DNA of 64,000 nucleotides from NCBI GenBank assembly GCA_001936135.1, contig CP012819.1, positions 248,001 to 312,000 of the forward strand, written 5' to 3'. Position 1 is the first letter of the stretch, and every line of letters begins with the position of its first letter. The position numbers were made by a program, and so were the translations under genes. The stretch is from Saccharomycopsis fibuligera x Saccharomycopsis cf. fibuligera (lineage: Eukaryota; Ascomycota; Saccharomycetes; Ascoideales; Saccharomycopsidaceae). The notes below the pieces were generated by a model. The model had not been told where the DNA came from. It did no database searches and saw only the letters and a program-made list of their open reading frames with translations. Shown here one piece after another: positions 50,801 to 59,810 of the stretch.

Positions 50801-50902
50801 ATGATTATTAATAGTATTGATGGGCTTGTGGAGAGTAGCTTGCATTATAGTAAGTCTACATTTGCTTGCTTTTATGAAGGTTCTGCATCTCTGTATAATT
50901 AG
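47801..50902 (+). CDS. SEC5: Exocyst subunit Sec5
   Basis: A 1,033-residue protein (yeast Sec5 is about 971). After a Gly/Tyr/Gln-rich N-terminus (GYSGPQRGGYGGYPIRGAQQ) comes the family region: LDEPDPLGYFSSVSQ, FNPILFLKHLHDADSFNTLN, LDYLESSIAEQSQQLRHLIK and FIRFVKSKSSLDNVFDQI. The rest is a long helical rod, typical of exocyst subunits. Sec5 tethers secretory vesicles to the plasma membrane with Sec3, 6, 8, 10, 15, Exo70 and Exo84. The frame is open from 47,672 but begins there with GTG, so I chose the ATG at 47,801. SRO7, another exocytic factor, lies 38 kb away. Confidence 0.9.
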   Translation: MSYGRNTGYQNDPYSQASAGYSGPQRGGYGGYPIRGAQQDYYSEEEAPRDSEDFNNDNTDTSEDILFDPDAQTLMKYYLLKTLNPTSWKDSTANEFSYNPEETEDVDKAYEILKSLGEDSTSTRTQILDEPDPLGYFSSVSQALRQKGVITNDNDPIKQNYLVGSKTFNPILFLKHLHDADSFNTLNQSLDYLESSIAEQSQQLRHLIKKEFIRFVKSKSSLDNVFDQITSSGLLNGPNIENDSSSAKSNPLHHLSNSLTLANSKASVIIKPIVDNKKKENNLKSALDIVEKNKYLFDLPRTLTNNIETKDYESLSINYNKGRDLYYALMNNSTDNTAIHLATKRLLDRVWEEVGAILDSYKKDLWNKLADTNSSDSNYVGIISKLLELGVEDNPILVWINTQFNNLTNEITTNFEKLFENIISAQKHIFETTNFTDITFIYYLKGVVVNDTINDTAAENDKLNKLSHGLVDSPEIIEMWLIIKKLIEDTIVLSSTKVKQYWNVCELFLSNRIQATLPKGYQNESAVHLKLANYEKERIVKNGEELINLVCKTFEKFLRTTQDDLSNLSIKNKQSKDIDTYEIKSPKNYGFIPPFANSISTIRYLEKFMTSVFLSYNTLGNLNISASAVETLRSSYSKVLKKFIIGICSTWSNDVSFFNTLEDYIITNIKNELNHSNDLIISNITEAKSNYISFQDIDSNLTLPELILIYEKFVIKNLRDILYVDLKLGSSVKDSNNIKIFTKPDDKFFASIHSQFLKNLEYLLISMMKKVTNENKGGKESTQSQHGTNDYKSSTSASTKDLELLETRTSTLDLYELWTLDNFIDLEDKTLGQIISYFDEVFKTKFSRSTNLDIYTHLLPKLQKATFNNYCDLKKQTLTDIIRNGISKTQWAGNAAPKRSSSYIYECLVYLVILHSTISKVSKSLIYTIVHELQNHITTVLYETFKSVKEFSVPGLQQVAVDVEFFKRIFKKQNFKLGKTASANLNLIILKIIKSRSDPEMIINSIDGLVESSLHYSKSTFACFYEGSASLYN

Positions 50903-51544
50903 GCTAAACAGCTTATGTTTGTACATTTTCGAAAATTATCACTACTTATCTATTCTGTTTTACTTTGTTCATTATTGCAATCCAAAAAAATTGGCACATT
51001 TGCGCCTCTTACGTTATCGTTATATGTAGTTGAAGATGCCCAGTTTTAACCTTTTGTAAATCTAACAGCATTTGTTTTTTCTTTTTTTTTTTTTTTTTTA
51101 AAGAAAAAGAAACATTAAATCATCGATTTTTTTTTTTCTAATTCAATAATACTTTTACTTCAAAGCATTTCAGACTTCGCATCTTCTGCCTCAAAATCCA
51201 GAATTATACAGAATCATACAAACATGAAACTCTGTAATGATTTGCAATCATAATGAAATAACATAAAAATTAAATTAAAAAAAGCATTATAGTACACTGA
51301 ATTTCAAAAAGCATTGTGATTTCTTCATCTAGTAACTTTTCCAGCCGCGCCATCATTACCATTAACTGTCGCTCTTCTCACTTCTCTTTCAGCATCTTCC
51401 ATAAACAAATAAACCGCACAGAGAACTCATGTCAAGGTACCCTCACCATTTTATTACATAGTTCCCAATCTTCTTCCGCATAACACCAACACCTTGAAAA
51501 CCAATAATACCTTCTCGGCTACTTTAAGCATCATTTATCATCAA
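50903..51544. other. Intergenic region between convergent SEC5 and SMD3
   Basis: These 642 AT-rich bases have T tracts near 51,080 and 51,126-51,138. They hold the 3' ends of both genes. No gene is visible. Confidence 0.6.
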
Positions 51545-51985
51545 TCATCTTCGCTTTGGCTTTCCAGGAGGAGGTGGCTTACTATGGTTTGGATTAAACA
51601 TTGGCGCATTTCTCAACATATCAGGAATTTGGAAAAACCTGACGTGTGAACCTCTAATAAAAACTTGATCTAAATGTGACGTTTTACCATCTCTTGCAGT
51701 AACGGTGATATCTTTCAATTGAATATTCATGTTGTCTTCAGATTCAAGTAATTTGCCACGATATATTTCGCCGCTGTTGAGTTCTACTGAGACTATGTGG
51801 CCCTAAAATCATGCAGTTAGTAAGCTGAACTAAAACAAAGAACAAAACAATCTTTGAATAATTGTAAAATGCTACCGATTGGCTGGTGCACTGAACGATT
51901 CTATTGAAAAATAAAACTAGTTGATGAGGTGATTGTTACTTACTTGTGCCTCACTAAGAAGCTTAACTGGAATCCCCACTGACAT
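51545..51985 (-). CDS. SMD3: Core snRNP protein SmD3, two exons
   Basis: Exon 1 is 51,944-51,985 (14 codons, [14 protein letters not shown]) and exon 2 is 51,545-51,802 (85 codons plus stop), joined in phase 0 to make 99 residues. The intron has a GTAAGT donor and a perfect TACTAAC branch site at 51,816-51,822. Exon 2 gives [20 protein letters not shown] and [16 protein letters not shown], then [20 protein letters not shown], which is Sm motif 1, Sm motif 2 and the SmD3-specific LRNAPMF ending. The tail [10 protein letters not shown] is short and basic. SmD3 is part of the heptameric ring on U1, U2, U4 and U5 snRNAs in the nucleus. Without exon 1 the Sm fold would be incomplete. Confidence 0.94.
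51803..51943 (-). other. Intron of SMD3
   Basis: A 141-base intron with a GTAAGT donor, a TACTAAC branch site and a TTTTAG acceptor, phase 0. I see no snoRNA-like boxes inside. Confidence 0.92.
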
Positions 51986-52602
51986 TATTTTCTCTCGTTA
52001 TGCAAATATATGATGAGGTTCTAAAGTCACAAACTCAAGAGTAAAAAAGAGGACCCAGAATTTTTTTTTTTTTAAAAAAAAAAAGGTAACAAATACCAAA
52101 TATGTGAGATAATGATCTACACATCTCTATCATCATCTCGATCATTAAATGTTATGCTAGATACATCTCTGTTTGAAAAATGTAAATAGTTTTCGCGGGA
52201 AAAAATAAATAGTACCCGCCTTACAGACACCCCCTATAACGCACCCCTATATGTGTATATGCCACAACAGGAGTTCACAAAACTTCTGTTCAGCTGTTTG
52301 AAAAAAGTTAGGGTATATCAGATCTGGGTTATTGTGGTTTGCACAAAAGAAGCTTGTGCTTTGAGTTAATATAAGTGAATGGCCGCTGGCTACAAATGTA
52401 ATTAGAATAGTTGTATTTCAACACCGTCGAGCCTGAGCAAATCTGACACAGGTTAGCCAAAACTTATTCTGCTTTTGTTGAATAGAGAATTGTGGTGGAG
52501 AAAAGATTACCAATCCAACCGCTCACTACAAAAAATAAAAGCTCTAAAGACACGTAGCACCATTCATATATTGTAAAGCTTTAAAAGACATCAGCCTTGA
52601 TA
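51986..52602. promoter_or_regulatory. SMD3 promoter and VPS18 3' region
   Basis: These 617 bases hold a T13/A11 junction at 52,061-52,084, some 76 bases before the SMD3 ATG, probably a nucleosome-excluding promoter element. No gene is visible. Confidence 0.6.
52061..52084. repeat. Poly(T)-poly(A) junction tract
   Basis: Thirteen T are followed directly by 11 A, close upstream of SMD3. It is self-complementary. Confidence 0.9.
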
Positions 52603-55600
52603 TCACAACTCCCATTCTTTTATTAACTGCTTATCAGTATTACTATTAATGTTAATGAATGGTTCATCAATAGATTCAACATTCATATCACTGCAAAGCA
52701 CACACTTAGCCACCAAAATATCTTCCAATTCTTTAGAAATCTTTAAACTATTGCTGATTTTCAAATGATTGCTGGTTTCATTAATATCGTTATTCTTAAC
52801 ATTAACGTTGTTTTTTTGTAACTGATAAATTAAGTTTTTCTTTAATTTGTAATTACGCTTGTTGGATGAGTTCAAAATACTGTTCACCAAGCAATCAATA
52901 TGGAATGTGTGTTGGCATGGAAACACCAAAAATTTTCGTAAAAATATTGAATTATGGCAAATTTGACAGCTACTATTGTTTTGAATTGTTAATCCTTGGC
53001 CATTTTCTACTTCAATTAGATAATATCTTGAAATTTTCAATTTTTTGAGATTTTCAATTAAGTTGTCATTGAAAGTAATGGAATTTTTGATTGAGTTGTT
53101 TAGTTGATTAATTTTAAGTCCGTATGCTTCTAAAGATTTGATAATCTCTAATTTAAAATTATTAACAGAAGAAAAATTTGGAAATAATGGTAGCAAATCT
53201 TTGATTGATAATAGTTCGCATTTGCTTAATAGATAAGTTAGTAAGTTTTTGATATCATCATCATCACTATTTACCAAGTCAACTGCTAATGTGTCTATTT
53301 CTGTTTGTTGCAAAAATTCTTTAAATTTTGTATCATTGTTTACTATATTATCAATCTGTGACTTAATTTGAATTTCTTTGCCATCTTCATCAGCTATCAA
53401 CTCTTTATTACAGCTAATGACTTTTTGCACTATTAATTGATTAATCATTTTTTCAGATATCTTAAGCCATAACTTTTTTCTAAGCTCGTTGTTGTCAAAT
53501 GAGCGATCAGCGATCAAGCAAGCCAAATCAAAATAATTATGCATTAAGCACAAATCAATGGCATTTTCAAACTCGTTCAAGATGGAATAAATATGAATGG
53601 CTGGTTTGAATTTTTCAAATTTCAAGAAAAGTCTCAAGATGAAATCAGGATCAAAATTTATATCTTCATGATATTTCTCCAAATATTTTAAAATTAAATT
53701 TTCCGATCTATCTTTACCATGAGAATATAGGGTTAATATGCTTAAGTAAGTATTGTGAATAATTGTGTCTGTTACGTTAAGATGGAAAATCAAAAAATCA
53801 AGATAACTAAGCACTAGATTTTGGTCAATTGCCACAGATTTGATATTTTTAGAAATTGCCGCATTGAAGCTCTTATTATATGTTAAAATTGCTGGGATAA
53901 ATTTTTTGTAATCTAATGATTGATGAAGTTTCATCCATAGCTTTAAAGTCTTGGCCGGAGCATTAATAAGCAACACATTTGAGTACTTGTATATCAAAGA
54001 AGCATCATTTTTCTTCTCCAATATCTCCAATGATTCGTCCCAATTTTCTAAGTTGACCCAATAACTTAAGATAAAATCGTAATCGCTGATCAAGTTGGCA
54101 AAATATAGCAAATATTTTCGACTATTATGATTTTGCAAAATCTGGTACACCGTGTCCTTATGCAAAATATTCACATTATTATTCAAAAAATTTTCAAATT
54201 GGCTATGAAACACATCTAGATCGCTGGCACTTTTTTTGTCGTTGCTGTTGCTTGAGTTATTGGTATCCTCGTTAATAGAGAGTGTATTTTTGAGTTTATT
54301 GAATCTTTCCATGTATAACTCCACTATCCATGAACTAAGCAATGTCTTCTGAATATAAAACTCATCTTGCTCAGTCCGTGCATGCTTTTTTTCAGGTAGA
54401 AGCTTTAGCTTGATGGTCAAGTATTTTAGCAAGCTGTCAAATTGGTTGAACTTAAGCAATGCGAGAGCCACAGACTCAAAAGGTCTTGATGTGTATGCAT
54501 AATTTTTTGCTGCTTGTTGATATTCCAGTTTTTCATAAAGCAAATAGTCAGCTTTTTTAGATAAGATTAAATCTGCCACAAACTTGTTGGCTTGCTTGTT
54601 ATTTGTGGTGTTGTCGTTAACCAATTTCAATGCATTATCAAATTGGTTGTTTTTCAAGTATATTTTCCAAATATCTTTTGATTCGTTGTTGACCACAAGC
54701 TCATAAATGTTATAGTTAGAATAAATCCAGAATGTGTTCTCTTGATAATCAGCACTAAGACCCAAAAACCTCTCATTATCTAAAAATGTAGGCAAAAATT
54801 TACGGTATACAACTTTCTGGTTAATTCTATTGATAATAATTAACTCGTTATCTCTCAAAAATAATAAATGAAATGTGGTTAGTAAAACAGATTGAGAGTT
54901 TGTAGGACGGCGAGCCTCAGGCAATTGGATATTCAACAAATAATTCAAATGAGTTAATAGCTTGCCATCAGTAAGATGAAACTCATCCAAAATTGTAAAC
55001 ACTATGCCGCTTTTGGTAAGCCAGGCAAAATCTTTGTAGTTGTTAACAAACTTGTTACCACTAATCAGTCCTATATCATCAAGTTTTTCATAATCAGAAT
55101 AATTGCTGAAGATTGTATTGAATATTGCATGACCTTTGTGATATTGCAAATTAAAGTTTTCTGTTTTGTAGTAAAAAATGTCATCGGATTGAACTACCAC
55201 GGATACCAAAGTTTTTACAGATTCAATATATTTGACAAATATTCCATCAATTGCTGTTGAGTTACTGCTATTAATTGGATTTTTCCACACGAGCTTCATA
55301 AAGCTGTTTGTTATTTTATTATTTGATAGTTTAAATTCTATTGATGATTCGTAAATTTGACCAGTAGATGTTCCGATTAAAAAGTTCCTAACACTAGTTG
55401 TTGACGAAGGCAGCCGATCTTCATGCCAGTGGATGTAGCTTATATTCAACGACTTAAACCTGCTTAGCAAAATAGGCGTCTTAGACGCCTTGTTCAAGTA
55501 ATAATTGACATTTTTAACTGTGGAGATGATGAGATGAGTCCCCGATGGATCCAAAAACAAATTTTTGACCCGATTGCCCACAGACCCACCGCCAGCACCG

Positions 55601-55863
55601 CTTCCAGCAGAGTTATTCCCACTACTTCCAAATAATTCAATCTTGTCTATAAATTCCGGACTGTTTAGGTCTATTCTATATATTAAGTTGCTTTTGAGTG
55701 CTAAGATCAAGATATTGTTGCTGATCTTGAGCGATAGTAAGCTGACAAGACTGAATTGGAGCTGCACTGGCTCAATGCTAAAGATATCATTACGGCTAGA
55801 GTCCAGTGGATCAATCCCTTTGCCTGCAAGGCCCACTGCAGATTCTAAATACTCGCTTGCCAT
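52603..55863 (-). CDS. PEP3: Vacuolar sorting protein Vps18/Pep3 (HOPS/CORVET core)
   Basis: A 1,086-residue protein (yeast Pep3/Vps18 is about 918). The N-terminal 380 residues are a beta-propeller-like region (VKNLFLDPSGTHLIISTVKN; LSADYQENTFWIYSNYNIYE). The middle is a long alpha-solenoid, and the C-terminal 120 residues hold a RING-type zinc domain: CQICHNSIFLRKFLVFPC, HTFHIDCLV, then after a Lys/Asn-rich insert AKCVLCSDM. The insert separating the third and fourth zinc pairs, about 60 residues, is long. Vps18 is a shared core subunit of the HOPS and CORVET tethers that drive endosome and vacuole fusion. The ATG at 55,861-55,863 starts MASEYLESAVGL. Confidence 0.88.
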   Translation of the reverse strand: MASEYLESAVGLAGKGIDPLDSSRNDIFSIEPVQLQFSLVSLLSLKISNNILILALKSNLIYRIDLNSPEFIDKIELFGSSGNNSAGSGAGGGSVGNRVKNLFLDPSGTHLIISTVKNVNYYLNKASKTPILLSRFKSLNISYIHWHEDRLPSSTTSVRNFLIGTSTGQIYESSIEFKLSNNKITNSFMKLVWKNPINSSNSTAIDGIFVKYIESVKTLVSVVVQSDDIFYYKTENFNLQYHKGHAIFNTIFSNYSDYEKLDDIGLISGNKFVNNYKDFAWLTKSGIVFTILDEFHLTDGKLLTHLNYLLNIQLPEARRPTNSQSVLLTTFHLLFLRDNELIIINRINQKVVYRKFLPTFLDNERFLGLSADYQENTFWIYSNYNIYELVVNNESKDIWKIYLKNNQFDNALKLVNDNTTNNKQANKFVADLILSKKADYLLYEKLEYQQAAKNYAYTSRPFESVALALLKFNQFDSLLKYLTIKLKLLPEKKHARTEQDEFYIQKTLLSSWIVELYMERFNKLKNTLSINEDTNNSSNSNDKKSASDLDVFHSQFENFLNNNVNILHKDTVYQILQNHNSRKYLLYFANLISDYDFILSYWVNLENWDESLEILEKKNDASLIYKYSNVLLINAPAKTLKLWMKLHQSLDYKKFIPAILTYNKSFNAAISKNIKSVAIDQNLVLSYLDFLIFHLNVTDTIIHNTYLSILTLYSHGKDRSENLILKYLEKYHEDINFDPDFILRLFLKFEKFKPAIHIYSILNEFENAIDLCLMHNYFDLACLIADRSFDNNELRKKLWLKISEKMINQLIVQKVISCNKELIADEDGKEIQIKSQIDNIVNNDTKFKEFLQQTEIDTLAVDLVNSDDDDIKNLLTYLLSKCELLSIKDLLPLFPNFSSVNNFKLEIIKSLEAYGLKINQLNNSIKNSITFNDNLIENLKKLKISRYYLIEVENGQGLTIQNNSSCQICHNSIFLRKFLVFPCQHTFHIDCLVNSILNSSNKRNYKLKKNLIYQLQKNNVNVKNNDINETSNHLKISNSLKISKELEDILVAKCVLCSDMNVESIDEPFININSNTDKQLIKEWEL

Positions 55864-56658
55864 GGTATTGGTGCCATATGGGTAATTGGTGATAGTTTTT
55901 GACAGCTAACAGCACTGTCTATCTGATATCTGATGCCACATACAATGCCCTTTGAGTTTTGACAGTATTAATTTCTTTTATTACCCGGGTAATAAATAAT
56001 GGTTATAGACAGGGTAATAGAAGTTAACATACCAAATTAATGCACCTAAACACCTTTTCTGTCTGCTATATAAATTCCCGTGCGCTCCGTCCAAAACGCT
56101 TTCATCTGACAAAAAAGCTTTTGAAGTCGTTATTTTATACTTACGAAGTTGCATCCATTTGCAAGGTTCACAAGTGCTGTTTATAGGTACTATCTGACTG
56201 AGCGCACCGTATAAAATTTCAAATAATTTTTCCTTAAAATTAATTTACCCGGCTATTAACGTGACCGATGTTTGTTCCATATGGCTCAACATAACAGTTT
56301 TGAATATAACATGTTTTCATTAGGACTGGTGATTTTGTTTTGCCTTGAAATGTTCAAAACTCTCCTAAGGCCTTTTATGAGGTAGATGTTACCATTTGAG
56401 GACATTTTAGTATCATTGGTGCCTATTGGGAAAAAGATGCGTAAATCTTAAAAAGTTCTCAATAGTCTTAATTGTTGGTTTGGGCGGTGATTAATGTTAG
56501 CCCCAATTTTTAAATTCAATAGACATCCTGTACCACAGTAAAACAACATTAGTGAAAAACAAGCGATTTATTAATTTAATTCAATAAAAATATTAAGTAA
56601 GTGTAAGAAAGTTTCAAATAATTAAAATACTAGCAAACATGCAACAATTAAAAGTGAG

Positions 56659-56691
<33 letters not shown>

Positions 56692-56709
56692 AAAGAAAGA
56701 AAAAAATCG
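55864..56709. promoter_or_regulatory. VPS18 promoter and 3' region of the arrestin-like gene
   Basis: These 846 bases contain the VPS18 promoter, with CCCGGGTAATAAATAATGG near 55,985. At the far end a T13/A23 junction at 56,659-56,694 abuts the arrestin-like 3' end. No gene is visible. Confidence 0.55.
56659..56694. repeat. Poly(T)-poly(A) junction tract
   Basis: About 13 T are followed directly by about 23 A, ending some 15 bases beyond the arrestin-like stop codon. Confidence 0.9.
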
Positions 56710-58155
56710 TTATTTCATAGTATATAAAGGCAACGGATCCACATTTTCATAAAGCCGTTCATTGAAATTCTCATAATTCAATAATATAATTTTTGAGTCT
56801 ACCTTTACTCTGACTTTTTCCTTTATTTCGCTTGGTAATTGACACTCCAAAATTATTCTAAGACTGTAGTCTCTCTTAATATTTGCAGAAACAAAACTAG
56901 GCAGACAATCACCTGGAATGGAAAAATCAAACAATGCAGCAGGCATCTTATACTTGTAAAAAAAACGGGACCGAACCGCTTCATCTTGTTTATAAGTTCC
57001 ATTTTTATTTTGAAACTTCATAGTTTCGTCGTTTTCATGCTTAACAAATTGCGAAAGTTGTGCTTGGTGTGAAACTACACCACTGTGAAGAACCTGTGTA
57101 CCTTGAACCTTCATAATATTCTGTGCTTTGAAATAAACCTCAGTTATTAGTTCTACTCTTAAATACGTAAAGCTAATATATGCGCTCTCGGTAGCTAGTA
57201 AAAATGCAAGTGCAGCATTTGCTCCCAAGAATGCGCTTTCCGGAAGCACAAAGTCAACATCTATGAAGCTTCCGAGTGAAACCTCAGATTGAATAACTCT
57301 CGCAGTATTGCTTCGTAAGGTAGGAATTGTTGTTTTCCACGCTGGTTTAAATTGCACTTGCATGCCGACATGAAGTAACTCGGTGCAGGATGCTGGGTTG
57401 TAGCCATTTTTTTTCAACTTGGGGAAAAGTACGGAACTTTTAGCAGTTGTAGAGTTTTCACCAATAACTTTTTTAATTTTTGTGCAAGCAAATGTAGCGG
57501 AATGGTCAGGAAAAAGCTGCTCATCGCCTATTGAAATGTGACTCACTGAATACTTAACAAAATTATTCTTTGGTTTAAACAAAACTTTAAGGCACTTTGT
57601 AGCAGTTTTTGTTTTACCGATGCCATCAAACAAAAATGGCTTCAATTTTGAGCCAGGGAACAAGCCCCCTGATGAAAATAAAAATGACTTGGTCAATCTG
57701 TATTTGATTTTTGCTACAACTTCGTATTTTATGCTTGCAAAGCTAAAATCATTAACACTGGCAAAGTCAAAGGAAGGGGGTAGCATGAAAACATTGAAGT
57801 CTGGCTCAAACTTCAAAAAGCCTCTTTTCAATTGTTGAATATTGTCATGTAATAAATAATCTGGAAATCGTAAACTGAAAGAATGCTCTGAGTTTTTACT
57901 AATAGACAAACAGTGGCTGGATCCTGATTGTTGATTCTCGGAAGGCTCTATTTTGTCTTCAATTTTAAGAAATTGGTGCTCATCGGCACTTGCGACTTTA
58001 GAAGTGTTAACTCTAGAATAACCTATTAATTGCACTACCACGGATTCTATAATAACCTCTTTGTTGGTAGTAATAGCGACAAATCCATTCACATAGCTAG
58101 AGTTTGTAAAATACTTCGAAGATTCAAGAAGATTAATTTTCACAGATAAGGTCAT
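56710..58155 (-). CDS. Arrestin-like protein (Art-type trafficking adaptor)
   Basis: A 481-residue protein. The N-terminal part reads as an arrestin-N sheet: MTLSVKINLLESSKYFTNSS, NGFVAITTNKEVIIESVVVQ, LIGYSRVN, then an insert and HSFSLRFPDYLL with FEPDFNVFMLPPSFDF. An arrestin-C-like half follows (SLGSFIDVDFVLPESAF, SAYISFTYLRVELITEVYF, DYSLRIILECQLPSEIKEKV). Alpha-arrestins of fungi recruit Rsp5 to membrane cargo through PPxY motifs. I see no PPxY here, only PLPLY near the C-terminus. It may be a divergent Art10-like member. Fold-level assignment is moderate and the specific orthologue is unknown. Confidence 0.72.
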   Translation of the reverse strand: MTLSVKINLLESSKYFTNSSYVNGFVAITTNKEVIIESVVVQLIGYSRVNTSKVASADEHQFLKIEDKIEPSENQQSGSSHCLSISKNSEHSFSLRFPDYLLHDNIQQLKRGFLKFEPDFNVFMLPPSFDFASVNDFSFASIKYEVVAKIKYRLTKSFLFSSGGLFPGSKLKPFLFDGIGKTKTATKCLKVLFKPKNNFVKYSVSHISIGDEQLFPDHSATFACTKIKKVIGENSTTAKSSVLFPKLKKNGYNPASCTELLHVGMQVQFKPAWKTTIPTLRSNTARVIQSEVSLGSFIDVDFVLPESAFLGANAALAFLLATESAYISFTYLRVELITEVYFKAQNIMKVQGTQVLHSGVVSHQAQLSQFVKHENDETMKFQNKNGTYKQDEAVRSRFFYKYKMPAALFDFSIPGDCLPSFVSANIKRDYSLRIILECQLPSEIKEKVRVKVDSKIILLNYENFNERLYENVDPLPLYTMK

Positions 58156-59810
58156 TTTGCAATATGCTGAGTACTGAGGTTTTTTTGAAAGATAAAAAAA
58201 CTTGAAGAGTTATATGATGATAAATTTCAAGTCAATTGCTTGATATTGAAAGAAAATAAGTGCCTTGTTATTATAGTTGTAAGTATATATATACTATTGT
58301 TGGATCGTTTCCTAAAGTATAAAATGCTATAAATGTCGTATTTCAAAATCTAACAAGAAATGCCGCTAAAGTCAAAAAGACAACCAACCTTCTTATTAGT
58401 CACCAGTTTGAAGGTTATCTTCTAATACATCGTTTTAGGACCGTTGGCTGGAGAAAGATCTTCCAGCTTTTTGGCTTAACTCGAAACAGTAATAATGTCG
58501 ACAGCTAAAGAAAAATAAGTGTTATAATTACACTCACTCGAGTAAGGTTTAAGCTGTGTAGTAATACTAGAAGACGAGCGAGGTGCAAATGACCTTAAAA
58601 CGCCAAACGTCTATATGAGGTTTCTGCGGAGAACAATATGCACTGCGCTATTTTTTTGTTCCTATTTTTATTGATAAATTTGCTTTAGGAATCAGCAAAC
58701 CTTAGCTCATACCAACTAAGCCTATTTGTTTCTTTGCTGAAAGTAGAAAAGTAGACATCAGCCATACGCATGAGGTACATGTGGCCATGTTCAGTTGAGG
58801 GAAAATCAACCTCCAGAAGACTCAATACGACCAATTTGGCAGGTTTGTATCACAAGATAGAGTAATCATTTTTACAATACTATCACCACATACCATAAGA
58901 TGTACTCAAAAAGCAACAAACAAAATACCTCGGTGCAAATGCATCTAAAACAGAACCATATATTAAAATTCCTGAGTTAGGGAAATTGACAGACGACAGC
59001 ATGTGGCCGCCCCGAGGAGCTCTTAGTATGTGATTATTGTCGTCTGATCTTTCTTCCAGCAACATTTATATTTGAACTTAGAATGAATCTGCAAGTGATT
59101 AATCACAGAATCTGTACGAAACGCACCATAGTACAGCCGCACTCTGACTCATAAACAATAGGAAAAAGAAAAACGCAAAAGAAAGGAAAGAATAAGGCAA
59201 AAGGAATCGATACACACCGTTTAGCAAATAACCAGATCTACATACTAGGGTTCAACCCCGTATTTGAAACAACCATCCACTATAGCTAGCACTAGTGTCA
59301 TTGATCGTACATGAAATGTCGTACTGATTCATTTGTCAGCATCGTGGATGCACAAGTTAATAATTACTCGTTTATGATGAAATAGTACAGCGCCCGCTAC
59401 TATGAGTCACTGTGCTATGCTACGGTTATTTAGATGTACGGGCAACATGCAGCTATAATCGAAACGGCGTTGGTTACCGAGAAGTGAAATTTTGTTGAGA
59501 GAATGTCAGTCTGTCACGAATACTAACATCGAATTCTAAAAAATTTCTCTAACATTGAACATATGCCATTTTTACGATATCTTCACTATTAGCTGGGATT
59601 CAAAAATGCTGGAGACTCTGTTTGCCTGCGAATACTTAATTAGCTTATTATGCTTGATAATTCACTACTACAAAGCAAATAGCTTATAAGCAAACTATTT
59701 TTACAATATGTACTAAGTCATATATTAACAAATTCTATGCATACAATCACATGTCAATCATATTTGAGTATATCACAAAGATAGATTAGAAGCAGTATAG
59801 ACCAACTATT
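58156..59810. other. Gene-free region of about 1.65 kb
   Basis: This region lies between the arrestin-like promoter and the 3' end of the PPR-like gene. The only frames are short and unconvincing (58,883-59,065 minus). A 9-bp inverted repeat, CAGACGACA at 58,990-58,998 and TGTCGTCTG at 59,038-59,046, encloses a GC-richer loop. I see no tRNA or snoRNA I can support. Confidence 0.55.
58990..59046. other. Inverted repeat with 39-base loop
   Basis: Nine perfectly complementary bases flank a 39-base loop that includes a GC-rich GGCCGCCCCGAGGAGC stretch. It may be a palindromic site or a small hairpin RNA. Function is unknown. Confidence 0.6.

Noticed and set aside
59240-59280. GGGTTCAACCCCGT resembling a tRNA T-arm
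   Set aside because: No acceptor, D-arm or anticodon stem can be built around it in either direction.
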